In this document: piece after piece, positions 53,983 to 63,194 of the stretch
Layout of the letters: every line of letters begins with the position of its first letter
Position numbering within the stretch: the stretch's first letter is position 1
Assembly: GCF_049331405.1 (NCBI RefSeq)
Contig: NZ_CP186274.1
Location: 5,766,001 to 5,830,000 of the forward strand
Length of the DNA: 64,000 nucleotides
Reading direction: 5' to 3'
From: PoT sp049331405
GTDB taxonomy: Bacteria > Planctomycetota > Planctomycetia > Isosphaerales > Isosphaeraceae
Program-made: the position numbers and the translations under genes
Notes under the pieces: generated by a model
Database searches by the model: none
Told to the model about the DNA's origin: nothing
What the model saw: the letters and a program-made list of their open reading frames with translations, nothing else

Positions 53983-55389
53983 TTATGGTTGGAGATCATA
54001 TTCGCGGATCTTATCGAAGAGCTGGCGGCGGCTGATGCCCAGGCGTTCGGCGGTCCTGGTGCGGTTGCCGTTGCAGAAGGCCAGGGCGCGCTCGATGGCA
54101 CGGCGCTCGACCTCGGCGAGAAGGGCGCGGAGGGGGAGGGTCTCGGCCGATTCGAGTACGGGGGGGATGGCGGGGTCGGGACGCTCCTCGGCGTCGAGGT
54201 GCTCGGGGAGGATCGTGCGGCCCCTCGCGGCGATCGCGGCGCGGGCCAGGGCGTTTTCAAGCTGACGGACGTTGCCGGGCCAGGGGCGTTCCTTGATGGC
54301 GGCTAATGCCTCGGGGGAGAGCGAGAGCGTGCCCCAGCCGTGCCGACGCTCGACGCGACGCAGGATGTGCTCGGCCAGGATCGGGATGTCCTCGGGACGC
54401 TCGCGCAGCGGAGGAATGGCGATCCTGGCGACGTTGAGCCGGTAGAAGAGATCCTCGCGGAACCGGCCGGCGGCGACTTCTCGCGAGAGGTCGCGGTGCG
54501 TCGCCGAGATGACCCTCGCGTCGGTCTTGAGGATCTCGGTGCCGCCGACGCGTTCGAACTCTCGCTGCTGGAGGACCCGGAGGATCTTGGCCTGTGCCGA
54601 GAGCGGCAGCTCGCCGACCTCGTCGAGGAAGATCGTGCCGCCCGAGGCTCGCTCGAAACGGCCAGGCTTCAGGCGGTCGGCGCCGGTGAAGGCCCCGCGC
54701 TCGTGGCCGAACAGCTCGCTCTCGATGAGTGCCTCGGGCAGGGCGCCGCAGTTGACGCGGACGAAGGGGCCGGAGGCCCGATCCGAGTGGCGATGCAAGG
54801 CCGCGGCGACGAGCTCCTTGCCCGTGCCGCTCTCACCGGCGATCAGCACGGGGGCGTCTGTCGCAGCGGCGAGGCCGATCGCCTTGAAGACCTCGCGCAT
54901 GCCCACGCTCGAGCCGACGAGCTCGGGCTCATCGTCGGCGGGGTCGTCGGGCTCCTTTTCCTCGGCGTTTGCCCGGGACCGCAGCGCCTGGACCTCGCGG
55001 GCCAGCGAGCGTTGCCGGAGCGCCCGCTTGAGGGTCAACTGCACCTCGTCGAGGTCGAACGGCTTGCTTAAATAATCATAAGCCCCCCGGCGCATCGCCT
55101 CGATCGCTGCGGCCGAGCCGCCATACGCCGTGATGACGATCACCGGCAGGTCGGCGAGCGCCGGGCCGAGCGAGGCCAGGACCGCGAGGCCGTCCTTGCC
55201 GGGCATCTTCAGGTCCAGGAGTACGGCGTCGGGTTGATCGCGCCCGATGCTCGCCAGGGCCTCCTCGCCGTCCCCGGCCTCGAGCACGCGATAGCCCTCG
55301 GCCTTCAGGGAGCAGGCCAGGCTGAACCGGATGGCCCGGTCGTCCTCGGCGACGAGGATCGTCGCGCCTTCGTTCTCGCCCGCATTCAT
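53983..55389 (-). CDS. NtrC-family sigma-54-dependent response regulator
   Basis: A 468-residue regulator with three domains. The receiver (10-125) has AEDD and phosphoacceptor Asp59 in VLLDLKMPG, plus the switch lysine in LSKPFD. The AAA+ domain (about 157-395) has Walker A GESGTGKE (185-192), the sigma-54-contact motif GAFTGA (232-237) and GGTIFLDEVGELP. A Fis-type helix-turn-helix ends the protein (RTRTAERLGISRRQLFDKIR). It therefore drives sigma-54 promoters upon phosphorylation. Its ATG overlaps the stop of the histidine kinase gene by four bases. Confidence 0.95.
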   Translation of the reverse strand: MNAGENEGATILVAEDDRAIRFSLACSLKAEGYRVLEAGDGEEALASIGRDQPDAVLLDLKMPGKDGLAVLASLGPALADLPVIVITAYGGSAAAIEAMRRGAYDYLSKPFDLDEVQLTLKRALRQRSLAREVQALRSRANAEEKEPDDPADDEPELVGSSVGMREVFKAIGLAAATDAPVLIAGESGTGKELVAAALHRHSDRASGPFVRVNCGALPEALIESELFGHERGAFTGADRLKPGRFERASGGTIFLDEVGELPLSAQAKILRVLQQREFERVGGTEILKTDARVISATHRDLSREVAAGRFREDLFYRLNVARIAIPPLRERPEDIPILAEHILRRVERRHGWGTLSLSPEALAAIKERPWPGNVRQLENALARAAIAARGRTILPEHLDAEERPDPAIPPVLESAETLPLRALLAEVERRAIERALAFCNGNRTRTAERLGISRRQLFDKIREYDLQP

Positions 55390-56786
55390 CGTCGCGTCCC
55401 TCCGGCGGCGGCGACGGTGGTCGCCGGCAGTGTCAGGGTAAAGACGGCGCCGCCCCCCGGCCGGTTCTCGGCCAGGAGGTCGCCCCGGTGGGCCAGGGCG
55501 ATCTCGCGTGCGATCGCCAGGCCCAGGCCGGTGCCTTCCGCCTTGGTGGTGAAAAAGGGCTCGAAGAGGTGCGAGAGGACCTCGGCCGAGAGCCCAGGCC
55601 CCTCGTCGGCCACGCTCGCCGAGACCGTGCTGCGGGCCTGGTCGAAGCGGGTCGACAGGCGGAGCACCCCGCCGGGCGCCATGACCTGGATGGCGTTGGT
55701 CGTCAGGTTGCGGAAGACCTGCACCAGTGCCGGCGCGGCCAACTCGACCGGCGGCAGGTTGAGATCCAGGTCGAGCTCGACGCGGATCCCCTGCTCCCGG
55801 GCCCGGTCCTCGGCGAGCCTGGCCGCCTCGGCCGCGACCGTGTTGAGGTCGCCAAGGGCGAGGTCCTGGGCGTCGGCCCTGGAGAACTGCAGAAGCCGCG
55901 AGACGATCCCTTCGAGCCGATCCACCTCGTCGATCAGGTGGTCGAAGCCCTCCTCGCCCATGCCGAGGCCTCGCCGCCAGAGCTGCGTGATCCCTCGGAT
56001 GCCGGCCAGGGGGTTGCGGACCTCGTGTGCGACCCCCGCCAGGAGCTTCCCGAGCGCCGCGAGGCGCTCGCTCCGACGCAGTTCGGTCCGCAGCCGCTCG
56101 CGCTCCGACGCCTGGCGACGGACGATCCGGGCCAGCCGCACGGTGAGGATCAACGAGAGGGCGATCCCCCCCAGTGCGAGCCCCGCAAAAAGCTGGTAGC
56201 CCCGCGCCGACTGATCGATGTAGATGGGGTCGACGAGCAGGGCCATCGTCCAGGTGGCGGCGACCACCCGCCCATTGACCCAAACCGGGGCCGTCCGGAT
56301 GGCGATGGTATAAGGGAGGACGTCCTCGACCACCGAGAGGACGTTCCGCTTGCGGTAGGCGGCGTCGACCTGCGTATCGACGTAGTCGTACAGGTTCCCC
56401 GTTGGGCCCCCGGCCTCGCCGGGCTCGTTCGTGAGCGCGGGGAAGAAGGGCTGCTCGCGATGCGAGGGGACGTAGTAGCCCCCCTCGACCCCGGGCCACG
56501 CCTTGCGGACGCGCCCGGCCTCGTCGGCGAGCTTGCGGTCGAGCTCCGACCAGTCGGCCGCCTCCATGAAGTCGGGGAACTGGCGGACGGCCGCGAGGGC
56601 GTCCTTGCCCCGGGCCTCGAGGCGGTCGCTCGCCTCCTTCAGGCGGTCGTTGGCCCTTGCCCTGCGATTCTCGCGCTCGACGACCCTGGAGCTGGTGTAC
56701 CAGAGCGTCCCGAGCGCGGCCGCGAACAGGACGACCACCGCGCCAATCTGGATCGCCAGCGGCGTATCCCACTTCCGACGCCCCAT
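55386..56786 (-). CDS. membrane sensor histidine kinase (NtrB/ZraS-like)
   Basis: A 466-residue kinase. Transmembrane segments at about 11-30 and 197-217 enclose a periplasmic sensor of about 165 residues that resembles no domain I can name. The dimerisation/phosphoacceptor box GVAHEVRNPLAGIRGI has His254. The ATPase domain has FRNLTTNAIQV (N box), VADEGPGLSAE and EGTGLGLAIAREI. The start at 56786 has GGAGG 7 bases upstream. The partner regulator overlaps its stop, forming a two-component pair. Confidence 0.93.
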   Translation of the reverse strand: MGRRKWDTPLAIQIGAVVVLFAAALGTLWYTSSRVVERENRRARANDRLKEASDRLEARGKDALAAVRQFPDFMEAADWSELDRKLADEAGRVRKAWPGVEGGYYVPSHREQPFFPALTNEPGEAGGPTGNLYDYVDTQVDAAYRKRNVLSVVEDVLPYTIAIRTAPVWVNGRVVAATWTMALLVDPIYIDQSARGYQLFAGLALGGIALSLILTVRLARIVRRQASERERLRTELRRSERLAALGKLLAGVAHEVRNPLAGIRGITQLWRRGLGMGEEGFDHLIDEVDRLEGIVSRLLQFSRADAQDLALGDLNTVAAEAARLAEDRAREQGIRVELDLDLNLPPVELAAPALVQVFRNLTTNAIQVMAPGGVLRLSTRFDQARSTVSASVADEGPGLSAEVLSHLFEPFFTTKAEGTGLGLAIAREIALAHRGDLLAENRPGGGAVFTLTLPATTVAAAGGTRR

Positions 56787-57103
56787 CGACGGCCTCCGCC
56801 ACGACCTCTCAAGCACGAGCAGCCTTGTACCCATCAATGGCAATCGGCAATCGCCGCGCCAAGGGCCCTTCGGCGGCCGGATCCGGCGATTGCCGGGGGA
56901 AATCGACTCGATCGCCGCCGAGGGAGCCCGAGTTGGGCGGAATCCCCCCGGTACCGGTGGGGGATTTGTTCCCAACTTCGGCCCGAAAACGGGCTCAGAC
57001 CCCTGAAATCATGATGTTTTCCGGATTGGCATCGCGGCTGCATTGGTCGACGATCCCCGGGCAAAGGACCCAACCAAGACCCTTGATTCCAAGGAGAATG
57101 ACG

Positions 57104-57877
57104 ATGATGAAGCTCTTCGCGATCGGACTGACGAGCGTGCTGGGGATCGGCCTCACGACCCTCTTCCAGCCCCCTCCCCCGCCCGACGAGGACGGCCCGC
57201 CGCCGAAGGCCAAGAAGAAGGGGGAGCCGAAGGACGAGCTCCGCAAGGCGTACGACCTCCTCCGCCGCGTCCGCGCGGATTCCGGCAGCGGCCGGGCCGA
57301 GGAACGCACGAAGGACTGGACCGACCGCGCCACGAGCCTCTATCGCAAGGCCATCGAGGCGAAGGAGAAGGGCGACGGCCGACGCTCCCGCGAATTCGGT
57401 GTCGCCGCCCACGACCTGGCCAGGGCCATTGATCACGCCCACAACGCGGCACGCTTCGAGCGGGCGGACCCCGAACTGCCGCCGCCCCCCGATGACGCCG
57501 GCCCCGAAGACCTCAGCGAGCGGACCTACCGCGACCTCAACCGGGCCTACGACCGCATCCGCGAGGCGGCCGAGCCCGAGCCAGTCGCCGATGCCAAGTT
57601 CTACGTCGACGCGGCCAGGGACCTCTACAACGCCGCCAGGCGCGACGTCGAAGCAGGCCGTGTGGAACGTGGCGGCGAGTTGGCCCGCGCCGCCGAGGCC
57701 ATCACCCACGTCCCCGAACACCTCGCCCACGCGGCCGACGACGGACCCGACGAGCCCCGCAAGCGTGACGACGAGCCGAAGAAGAAGGGGAGGCCCCGAG
57801 AAAAGGCCGAGCGCGGCCCCCACCCCAAGGGCGAGCGAGGCGACCGTGGCCGGCCCCTGCCCCCGGCCCTCCCCTGA
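57104..57877 (+). CDS. small exported helical protein, function unknown
   Basis: A 257-residue protein with a signal-like N-terminus (MMKLFAIGLTSVLGIGLTTL) followed by PPPPPDEDGPPPKAKKK. Two related helical segments follow (KDELRKAYDLLRRV and SERTYRDLNRAYDRIRE), each with a second helix ending in an EAKEKGDGRRSREFGVAAHD-like or VEAGRVERGGELARAAEA-like stretch, suggesting an internal duplication. The C-terminal tail is highly charged. AAGGAG is 7 bases before the ATG at 57104. It is divergent from the histidine kinase. Confidence 0.75.
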   Translation: MMKLFAIGLTSVLGIGLTTLFQPPPPPDEDGPPPKAKKKGEPKDELRKAYDLLRRVRADSGSGRAEERTKDWTDRATSLYRKAIEAKEKGDGRRSREFGVAAHDLARAIDHAHNAARFERADPELPPPPDDAGPEDLSERTYRDLNRAYDRIREAAEPEPVADAKFYVDAARDLYNAARRDVEAGRVERGGELARAAEAITHVPEHLAHAADDGPDEPRKRDDEPKKKGRPREKAERGPHPKGERGDRGRPLPPALP

Positions 57878-58014
57878 CCTGATCCCTGACTCCACCACAC
57901 CACACCCAACCTGAACCGATCCGACCCCCACCCGCCCTACCTCGGTGTCCCCCCCCGCCGACGCCAGGCCTCCCCAGCGCGAGTCGAGATTCAACCGAGG
58001 AGCATGCGCGTCTC

Positions 58015-59281
58015 ATGGATATCCGGAATCGAATCGGCCTCTATGGTTCTTACGGCCTGGGCATGGCCGGCATCGGTTTCACCCTGCCTTACCTGCCGCT
58101 CTACCTGGGCGAGAAAGGGCTCTCCGACCGGGCGATCGGGATCGTCTCCACGATCGCCGCGCTATCCGCCCTGGCCCAGTTCCCGATCGGCCTCTGGTCG
58201 GATCGGATCGGCTGGCGCAAGCCGTTCATCGTGGTTGCCCTGGCGGCGACGGCCCTCTCGACCATCCTGATCCGGGGGGCCGAGGGGGGCATCGCGCTGG
58301 GGATCCTCGTCGTCCTCTTCGCCGAGAACGGGATCGGCCGCGCCGTCGTCGAGAGCCTCTCCGGGGCCGAGGCGGCGGCGCCGGCGCCCAAGGGGGGCGT
58401 CGGGGCGGCCCTGGGGATCCTCCGGCTCTGGAAGCCGATCGCCATCGTCGTCGTGGCGCTGGTGGGGAGCTGGATGTCGGAGCGTTACAGCCTCGGCGCG
58501 GTCCTCGTGCCGCTGGCCGTCGTGCAATGCCTGGCGGTCGCCGCGGCCTTGCTCATCCACGAGCCGCCAACAAAGAAAGCCGCGTCTGATGAAGAGATCG
58601 CGGGAGAGTCGGACAAGCCGAAAGGGGAACCCGCGGGAGGATGGTTCCCCAGGGATGCGGGGCTCTGGTGCTTCGTGGCGGCGATGGTCCTCTATCACGC
58701 GGCGAATGCCCCGGGGGGCGTCTACCTCGGCCTCTTCCTCAAGCGCGACCTGCACGCGCCGGACCGGATGCTCGCTTATGCGTTCGTCGTCAGCATGGTG
58801 GCCTGGATGCTCGTCGTCTGGCCGGCCGGCTGGCTCGCGGACCGCTGGGGGCGGAAGCCCTTGCTGATCGCCGGTTGGGCGATCATGGCGATCCGGCTCG
58901 CCCTGGTCTCGATGATCCACAGCCCCTGGCTCGCCGTGGCGAACCAGGCGCTCGACGGCCTGGGCAACGGCCTCTTCGCCGTGCTCGCCGCCGCCTGGGT
59001 GACCGACCGTCTGGCCGACCCGAGGCGGCTCGGGCGAGGCCCAGGTGCTCGTCGGCTCCTGCCTCGTCTTCGGCTCGGCCCTGGGGCCTGCGGCGGCCGG
59101 CTGCCTCGTCGGGACGCTCGGCTATCGAGGCCTCTTCATGGCGCTCGCGGGCGTCGGGGCCCTGGCCACGGCCATCGTCGTCTTCCTCGTCCCCGAGACC
59201 CTCGCCAAACACAAAGAGATCAGCGACGACGGCTACGTCGACCCGATGGCGACGGCCACCGACCTCTCGACCGTCCCCTGA
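58015..59281 (+). CDS. MFS transporter, apparently frameshifted near 59029
   Basis: A 12-helix major-facilitator protein interrupted by one extra base. The N-terminal half starts GLYGSYGLGMAGIGFTLPYL, has the conserved loop GLWSDRIGWRKPF between helices 2 and 3, and the repeat loop GWLADRWGRKPLLI in the second half. After DRLADPRR (about 59028) the frame must move by one base to continue GEAQVLVGSCLVFGSALGPA through ...LVPETLAKHK to the stop at 59281. In the unshifted frame the sequence turns arginine-rich and runs without a stop into the next gene, so automatic gene finders may report one fused protein. Substrate unknown; it begins an apparent transporter operon. Confidence 0.75.
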
Positions 59282-59352
59282 GCCCTCTTCGCACTCGAAC
59301 GCAGCTTATACCCTCATTTTTTCATCCGAGGATTCAGAGGAAGACAACGCAC

Positions 59353-60597
59353 GTGGTAACCCATTCGGCCTCAATCCCCCTGGTCTCGACGATCTTCGGC
59401 CTGACCTATCTCGCGCTGGCGGTCGGCAAGGTGCCCGGCCTGAAGATCGACCGCGCCGGGATCGCCCTCGTCGGCGCGGCGGCGATGCTCGCGACGGGCG
59501 TGCTCTCGATGCGAGACGCGGCCAGGGCCGTCGACTACGAGACGATCGTCCTGCTCTTCGGCATGATGATCGTCGTTTCCTACCTCCGCCTGGCCGGCTT
59601 CTTCGCCCTGGCGACGGAGCGGATCGCGGCCAAGTTCTCCGGTCCCTGGTCGCTCCTGGCGGTGACGATCCTGCTCTCGGGGATCCTCTCCGCGTTCCTC
59701 GTCAACGACGTCGTCTGCGTGGCCCTGACGCCGCTGGTCCTCCACCTCTGCGAGCGGCTCAAGCGGCCGCCGATCCCTTATCTGGTGGGCCTGGCGACGG
59801 CCTCGAACATCGGCTCCGTCGCGACGATCACCGGCAATCCCCAGAACATCATCATCGGTTCGCTGTCTCATATTTCTTATCTGCGGTTCGCCGCGAGGCT
59901 CGCCCCGGTGGCGGCCATCGGCCTGCTTTTGAACTTCGCGGTCGTGGCCCTGGTCTACCGCAAAACGCTGATGGAAACGGCGACGCAGCCCCCCCGCGAG
60001 GAGGAGACATCGCGGCCCCGCGTCCATCGAGGCCTGCTCATCAAGAGCGTGGCGGTGACGCTGGTGGCGGTCGCGCTCTTCTTCGCCGGCCAGCCGATCG
60101 CCCTGGTGGCGCTGGCGGCGGCGGGGATCCTGATGCTCGACCGGGTCCGCCCGGACAAGGTGTATGGCTCGGTCGACTGGCCCCTGCTCGTGATGTTCGC
60201 CGGCCTGTTCGTCGTCGTGCACGCGTTCGAGGTCAACGTGGTCCACGGCTGGGGGATGGAACGCTGGCACGCCCTGCTCGAGTCGCCGGTGGTGCTCGTC
60301 AGCGGGCTGTCCGTCTTGCTGTCGAACCTCGTCTCGAATGTCCCGGCGGTCCTGCTGTTCAAGCCCCTGATGGAGGTCATGCCGCAGAAGGAGCTCGCCT
60401 GGCTCGCGCTGGCGATGTCGAGCACCCTGGCGGGCAACCTCACGGTCCTCGGCTCGGTGGCGAACCTGATCGTGGTCGAGAACGCCCGCAAGGCCGGGAC
60501 CGAGCTGACCTTCCTCGAATACCTCAAGGTCGGCGTGCCGCTCACGGTGCTGACGACCCTCGTGGGCGTCGCCTGGCTCGCCCTGACTCATTATTGA
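59353..60597 (+). CDS. anion/cation permease of the ArsB/NhaD (SLC13-like, IT) superfamily (GTG start)
   Basis: A protein of about 414 residues with roughly 11 hydrophobic segments. ETIVLLFGMMIVVSYLRLAG and FLVNDVVCVALTPLVLHLCE carry the conserved Asn-Asp in a re-entrant helix, and GLATASNIGSVATITGNPQN is the family's Gly-Asn-Pro-Gln-Asn signature. The second half repeats the fold. Members carry arsenite, citrate, other carboxylates, or sodium/proton exchange; the substrate here is not predictable. GTG at 59353 is chosen because it follows the MFS stop and has GAGGAAG upstream. Confidence 0.85.
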   Translation: MVTHSASIPLVSTIFGLTYLALAVGKVPGLKIDRAGIALVGAAAMLATGVLSMRDAARAVDYETIVLLFGMMIVVSYLRLAGFFALATERIAAKFSGPWSLLAVTILLSGILSAFLVNDVVCVALTPLVLHLCERLKRPPIPYLVGLATASNIGSVATITGNPQNIIIGSLSHISYLRFAARLAPVAAIGLLLNFAVVALVYRKTLMETATQPPREEETSRPRVHRGLLIKSVAVTLVAVALFFAGQPIALVALAAAGILMLDRVRPDKVYGSVDWPLLVMFAGLFVVVHAFEVNVVHGWGMERWHALLESPVVLVSGLSVLLSNLVSNVPAVLLFKPLMEVMPQKELAWLALAMSSTLAGNLTVLGSVANLIVVENARKAGTELTFLEYLKVGVPLTVLTTLVGVAWLALTHY

Positions 60598-60620
60598 TTC
60601 ATCTTCATCATTCCTGAGAC

Positions 60621-61928
60621 ATGATCATGATGGACTTCGACGTTCCGCCTCTAGGCAAATCACCCCGCAAGCCCAGCCCCACCAGCGTCCGCGCGCTCGA
60701 CGGCCTGAACTTCTTCCTCGCCGACGTGCGGGACGGCATGGGCCCGTTCCTCGGGACCTTCCTGCGCGAGAGCCATCGCTGGGACGCGGGGCGCGTCGGG
60801 ATCGCCCTGGCCGCGCTCCAAATCGGCACGGTGCTGGCGCAGACCCCTGCGGGAGGGATCATCGACCGGATCCGCTGGAAGCGCTGGGCGGTCGCGATCG
60901 CCGCGGTGGCGGTCGCCGCCGGCTGCCTGGCGCTCTACCTCGCGCCGGTGCTGCCGGTCGTCATGGTCGCCCAGGCGGTCATCGGCGCCGCGGCGGCGGT
61001 CTTCCCCCCTGCGGTTGCGGCGATCACCCTGGGATTAGTCGGCCGCGCGGCGATGGCCACGCAGACGGGGCGTAACGAGGCCTTCAACCACGCCGGGAAC
61101 GTCGTCGCGGCGGCGCTCGCCGGGGCCTCGGCTTACTTCTTCGGCTACGGCGCGATGTTCTGCCTCGTCGCCGCGATGGCGGCGGCGAGCGCGGCCACCG
61201 TCCTCATGATCCGCGAGAAGGACATCGACCACGTCCTGGCGCGCGGGGCGGACGACGGCGACGATTCGAGCCACGAGGCCGTCGGGATCGGCACGCTCCT
61301 GAGCGACCGCCGGATCGCGATCTTCATCGCCTCGGCGGTCCTCTTCCACTTCGCCAACGCCGCCATGCTGCCGCTGGTCGGCCAGAAATCCGGGGATGGG
61401 CTCAAGAGCGGGGCGCCCGTCCTGATGTCGGCCTGCATCATCGTGGCCCAGGTCGTGATGGTGCCGGTCGCGCTCCTGGCCAGTCGGTTCGCGACGTCCT
61501 GGGGGAGGAAGCCGGTCTTCCTGATCGGCTTCGCGATCCTGCCGATCCGGGGCGTGCTCTATTGCTTGAGCGTGAATCCGGCCTACCTGATCGCGGTGCA
61601 GCTCCTCGACGGCATCGGAGCGGGGATCTTCGGCGTGGTCTCGGTCCTGGTCGTCGCCGACATCACCAGGGGGACCGGCCGGTTCAACCTGACGCAGGGG
61701 GTGCTGGCGACCGCCACCGGGATCGGGGCCGGCCTGAGCAACCTCTTGGCCGGGTTCGTCGTCAACGCGGCCGGCTTCGACGCGGGGTTCCTGATGCTGG
61801 CGGCGATCGCCGCGGCGGGGGCGATCTTCTTCGCCGTGGCGATGCCCGAGACCGCCGAGACCGGCCAGGGTCAGCCCTTCGACCCCAACGGCGCCGCCCC
61901 GGTTTCCCTCGCCACCGCCACATCCTGA
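60621..61928 (+). CDS. MFS transporter
   Basis: A 435-residue major-facilitator protein with 12 predicted helices. The N-half loop is GGIIDRIRWKRWAVAI and the corresponding second-half loop is SRFATSWGRKPVFLIG. A short acidic loop (ARGADDGDDSSHE) joins the halves. It starts 23 bases after the anion permease and is followed 12 bases later by a metallophosphoesterase gene, so the set is probably one operon. Substrate unknown. Confidence 0.88.
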   Translation: MIMMDFDVPPLGKSPRKPSPTSVRALDGLNFFLADVRDGMGPFLGTFLRESHRWDAGRVGIALAALQIGTVLAQTPAGGIIDRIRWKRWAVAIAAVAVAAGCLALYLAPVLPVVMVAQAVIGAAAAVFPPAVAAITLGLVGRAAMATQTGRNEAFNHAGNVVAAALAGASAYFFGYGAMFCLVAAMAAASAATVLMIREKDIDHVLARGADDGDDSSHEAVGIGTLLSDRRIAIFIASAVLFHFANAAMLPLVGQKSGDGLKSGAPVLMSACIIVAQVVMVPVALLASRFATSWGRKPVFLIGFAILPIRGVLYCLSVNPAYLIAVQLLDGIGAGIFGVVSVLVVADITRGTGRFNLTQGVLATATGIGAGLSNLLAGFVVNAAGFDAGFLMLAAIAAAGAIFFAVAMPETAETGQGQPFDPNGAAPVSLATATS

Positions 61929-61940
61929 GGAGGGGATGCC

Positions 61941-63008
61941 ATGAAAGCTGACGACCCCATCGGCGTTACGTTCGTCGTCCCCGGCGACCTCCACCTCACG
62001 GAGCCCGGCCTGGAGAACCATCGCGCGGCCCTCCGGATGGTGGGCGAGGTGAACGAACTGATCCGCCCGGACTTCGTCCAGTTCATCGGCGACAACGTGC
62101 AGGACGCCACCATCGAGCAGTTCCGCCTCTTCGAGGATCTGCGAGGCCGGCTCACCGTGCCGCATCAGATCCTCGTCGGCGACCATGACGTCATGCCCGA
62201 CAACGAGGCGAAGGGGGACCACGCCTACCTCGGCCGGACGTACGGCTCGACCTCCCTCCGGGGCTTCCGCTTCATCAGGCTCGACACCCAGGAGGCAAAG
62301 CCCGTCGGCCTGTCCCCCGAACAGATCGACTGGTTCCGGGATGAGGTCGACGAGGCGCTTGCCCACGACGAACGCATCGTGATCTTCCAGCATAATTACC
62401 CGTATCAGATCTGGGAGGACTTCGCGGGCCCCGGCATCGACGACTGGCGAGGCATCGTCCAGTCTCGCAGGATCGCAGCGATCTTCTGCGGCCACACGCA
62501 TTACCTCCAGGTCGCCAACGACGGGCGGAACGTGCTGGTCGCGACGCGGTCGATCGGGGATCCCGAGGGGGGACCTCCCGGCTACCTCATCGGGTACGTT
62601 TGCGGCAATGACGTGGCAGCGACCTATCGCTCGGTGCAGGATGAGGGCCCGGTCGTGCTGGTGACGCATCCGAGCGAATCCCTCTTCGCCAGAGGGCCGA
62701 AGCAGGTGGTCTCGGGGCCTGACGAGTTCCGGGTCCGCGTCTGGGCGGCCCTGCGGATCGTCGAGGTTCGCGGGTGTCTCGACGGCGCGGGCTGGATCGC
62801 GCTCGAGCCGTCCACCACCCCTGGCGAATGGACGGCCCCCCTCCCCGGCGATCGACTGGCGAAGGGGGAGCATGCCTTCGAGGTCGAGGCCACCGACGCC
62901 GACGGCAGGCGGGGGATCCAGCGGATAACCTTCATGGTCGACCCGACGGGACGCTACACGCCGGTCCCTCGCACCCACCCGTCCGTCGCGGAGACGGCCT
63001 TCTGCTGA
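61941..63008 (+). CDS. calcineurin-like metallophosphoesterase
   Basis: A 355-residue protein. The metal-binding motifs appear in order: GDLHL (Asp, His), FIGDNVQD (Asp), ILVGDHDV (His; Asp instead of the usual Asn in GNHD), FQHNYPY (His) and FCGHTHYLQ (GHxH). No signal peptide, so a cytoplasmic enzyme hydrolysing a phosphodiester or phosphomonoester. The C-terminal 110 residues look like a beta-sandwich appendage (FRVRVWAALRIVEVRGCLDG, KGEHAFEVEATDADG). It lies 12 bases after the MFS gene and before a strong terminator. Confidence 0.88.
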   Translation: MKADDPIGVTFVVPGDLHLTEPGLENHRAALRMVGEVNELIRPDFVQFIGDNVQDATIEQFRLFEDLRGRLTVPHQILVGDHDVMPDNEAKGDHAYLGRTYGSTSLRGFRFIRLDTQEAKPVGLSPEQIDWFRDEVDEALAHDERIVIFQHNYPYQIWEDFAGPGIDDWRGIVQSRRIAAIFCGHTHYLQVANDGRNVLVATRSIGDPEGGPPGYLIGYVCGNDVAATYRSVQDEGPVVLVTHPSESLFARGPKQVVSGPDEFRVRVWAALRIVEVRGCLDGAGWIALEPSTTPGEWTAPLPGDRLAKGEHAFEVEATDADGRRGIQRITFMVDPTGRYTPVPRTHPSVAETAFC

Positions 63009-63034
63009 ACGACCGCGACTCCCCAAAACCCCGG

Positions 63035-63078
63035 CAGCCGTCCTCCGGAAAGTCCCGGGGGACGGCTGCTGCTTTTTG
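63035..63078 (+). terminator. strong intrinsic terminator
   Basis: GCAGCCGTCC (63035-63044) pairs with GGACGGCTGC (63061-63070), extended by five inner pairs including one T-G, with a 6-base loop. TTTTT follows at 63074-63078. It closes the transporter/phosphoesterase unit. Confidence 0.85.
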
Positions 63079-63194
63079 CGCGGGGATGGCATACCCTATC
63101 AACCGGCCATCTCGTATTCGACGCCCGATGGCCCCTGCCCGAATTCTCGCCCCAAGACTTGAACACCCAAGAACCTTTACAGCCGAGGACGCCC

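Noticed and set aside
58015..60597. One 860-residue open frame covering an MFS transporter and an anion permease
   Set aside because: The middle (about 59030-59350) is arginine-rich nonsense, while the real MFS tail is in another frame and the permease has its own GTG start, so it is two genes joined by a frameshift.
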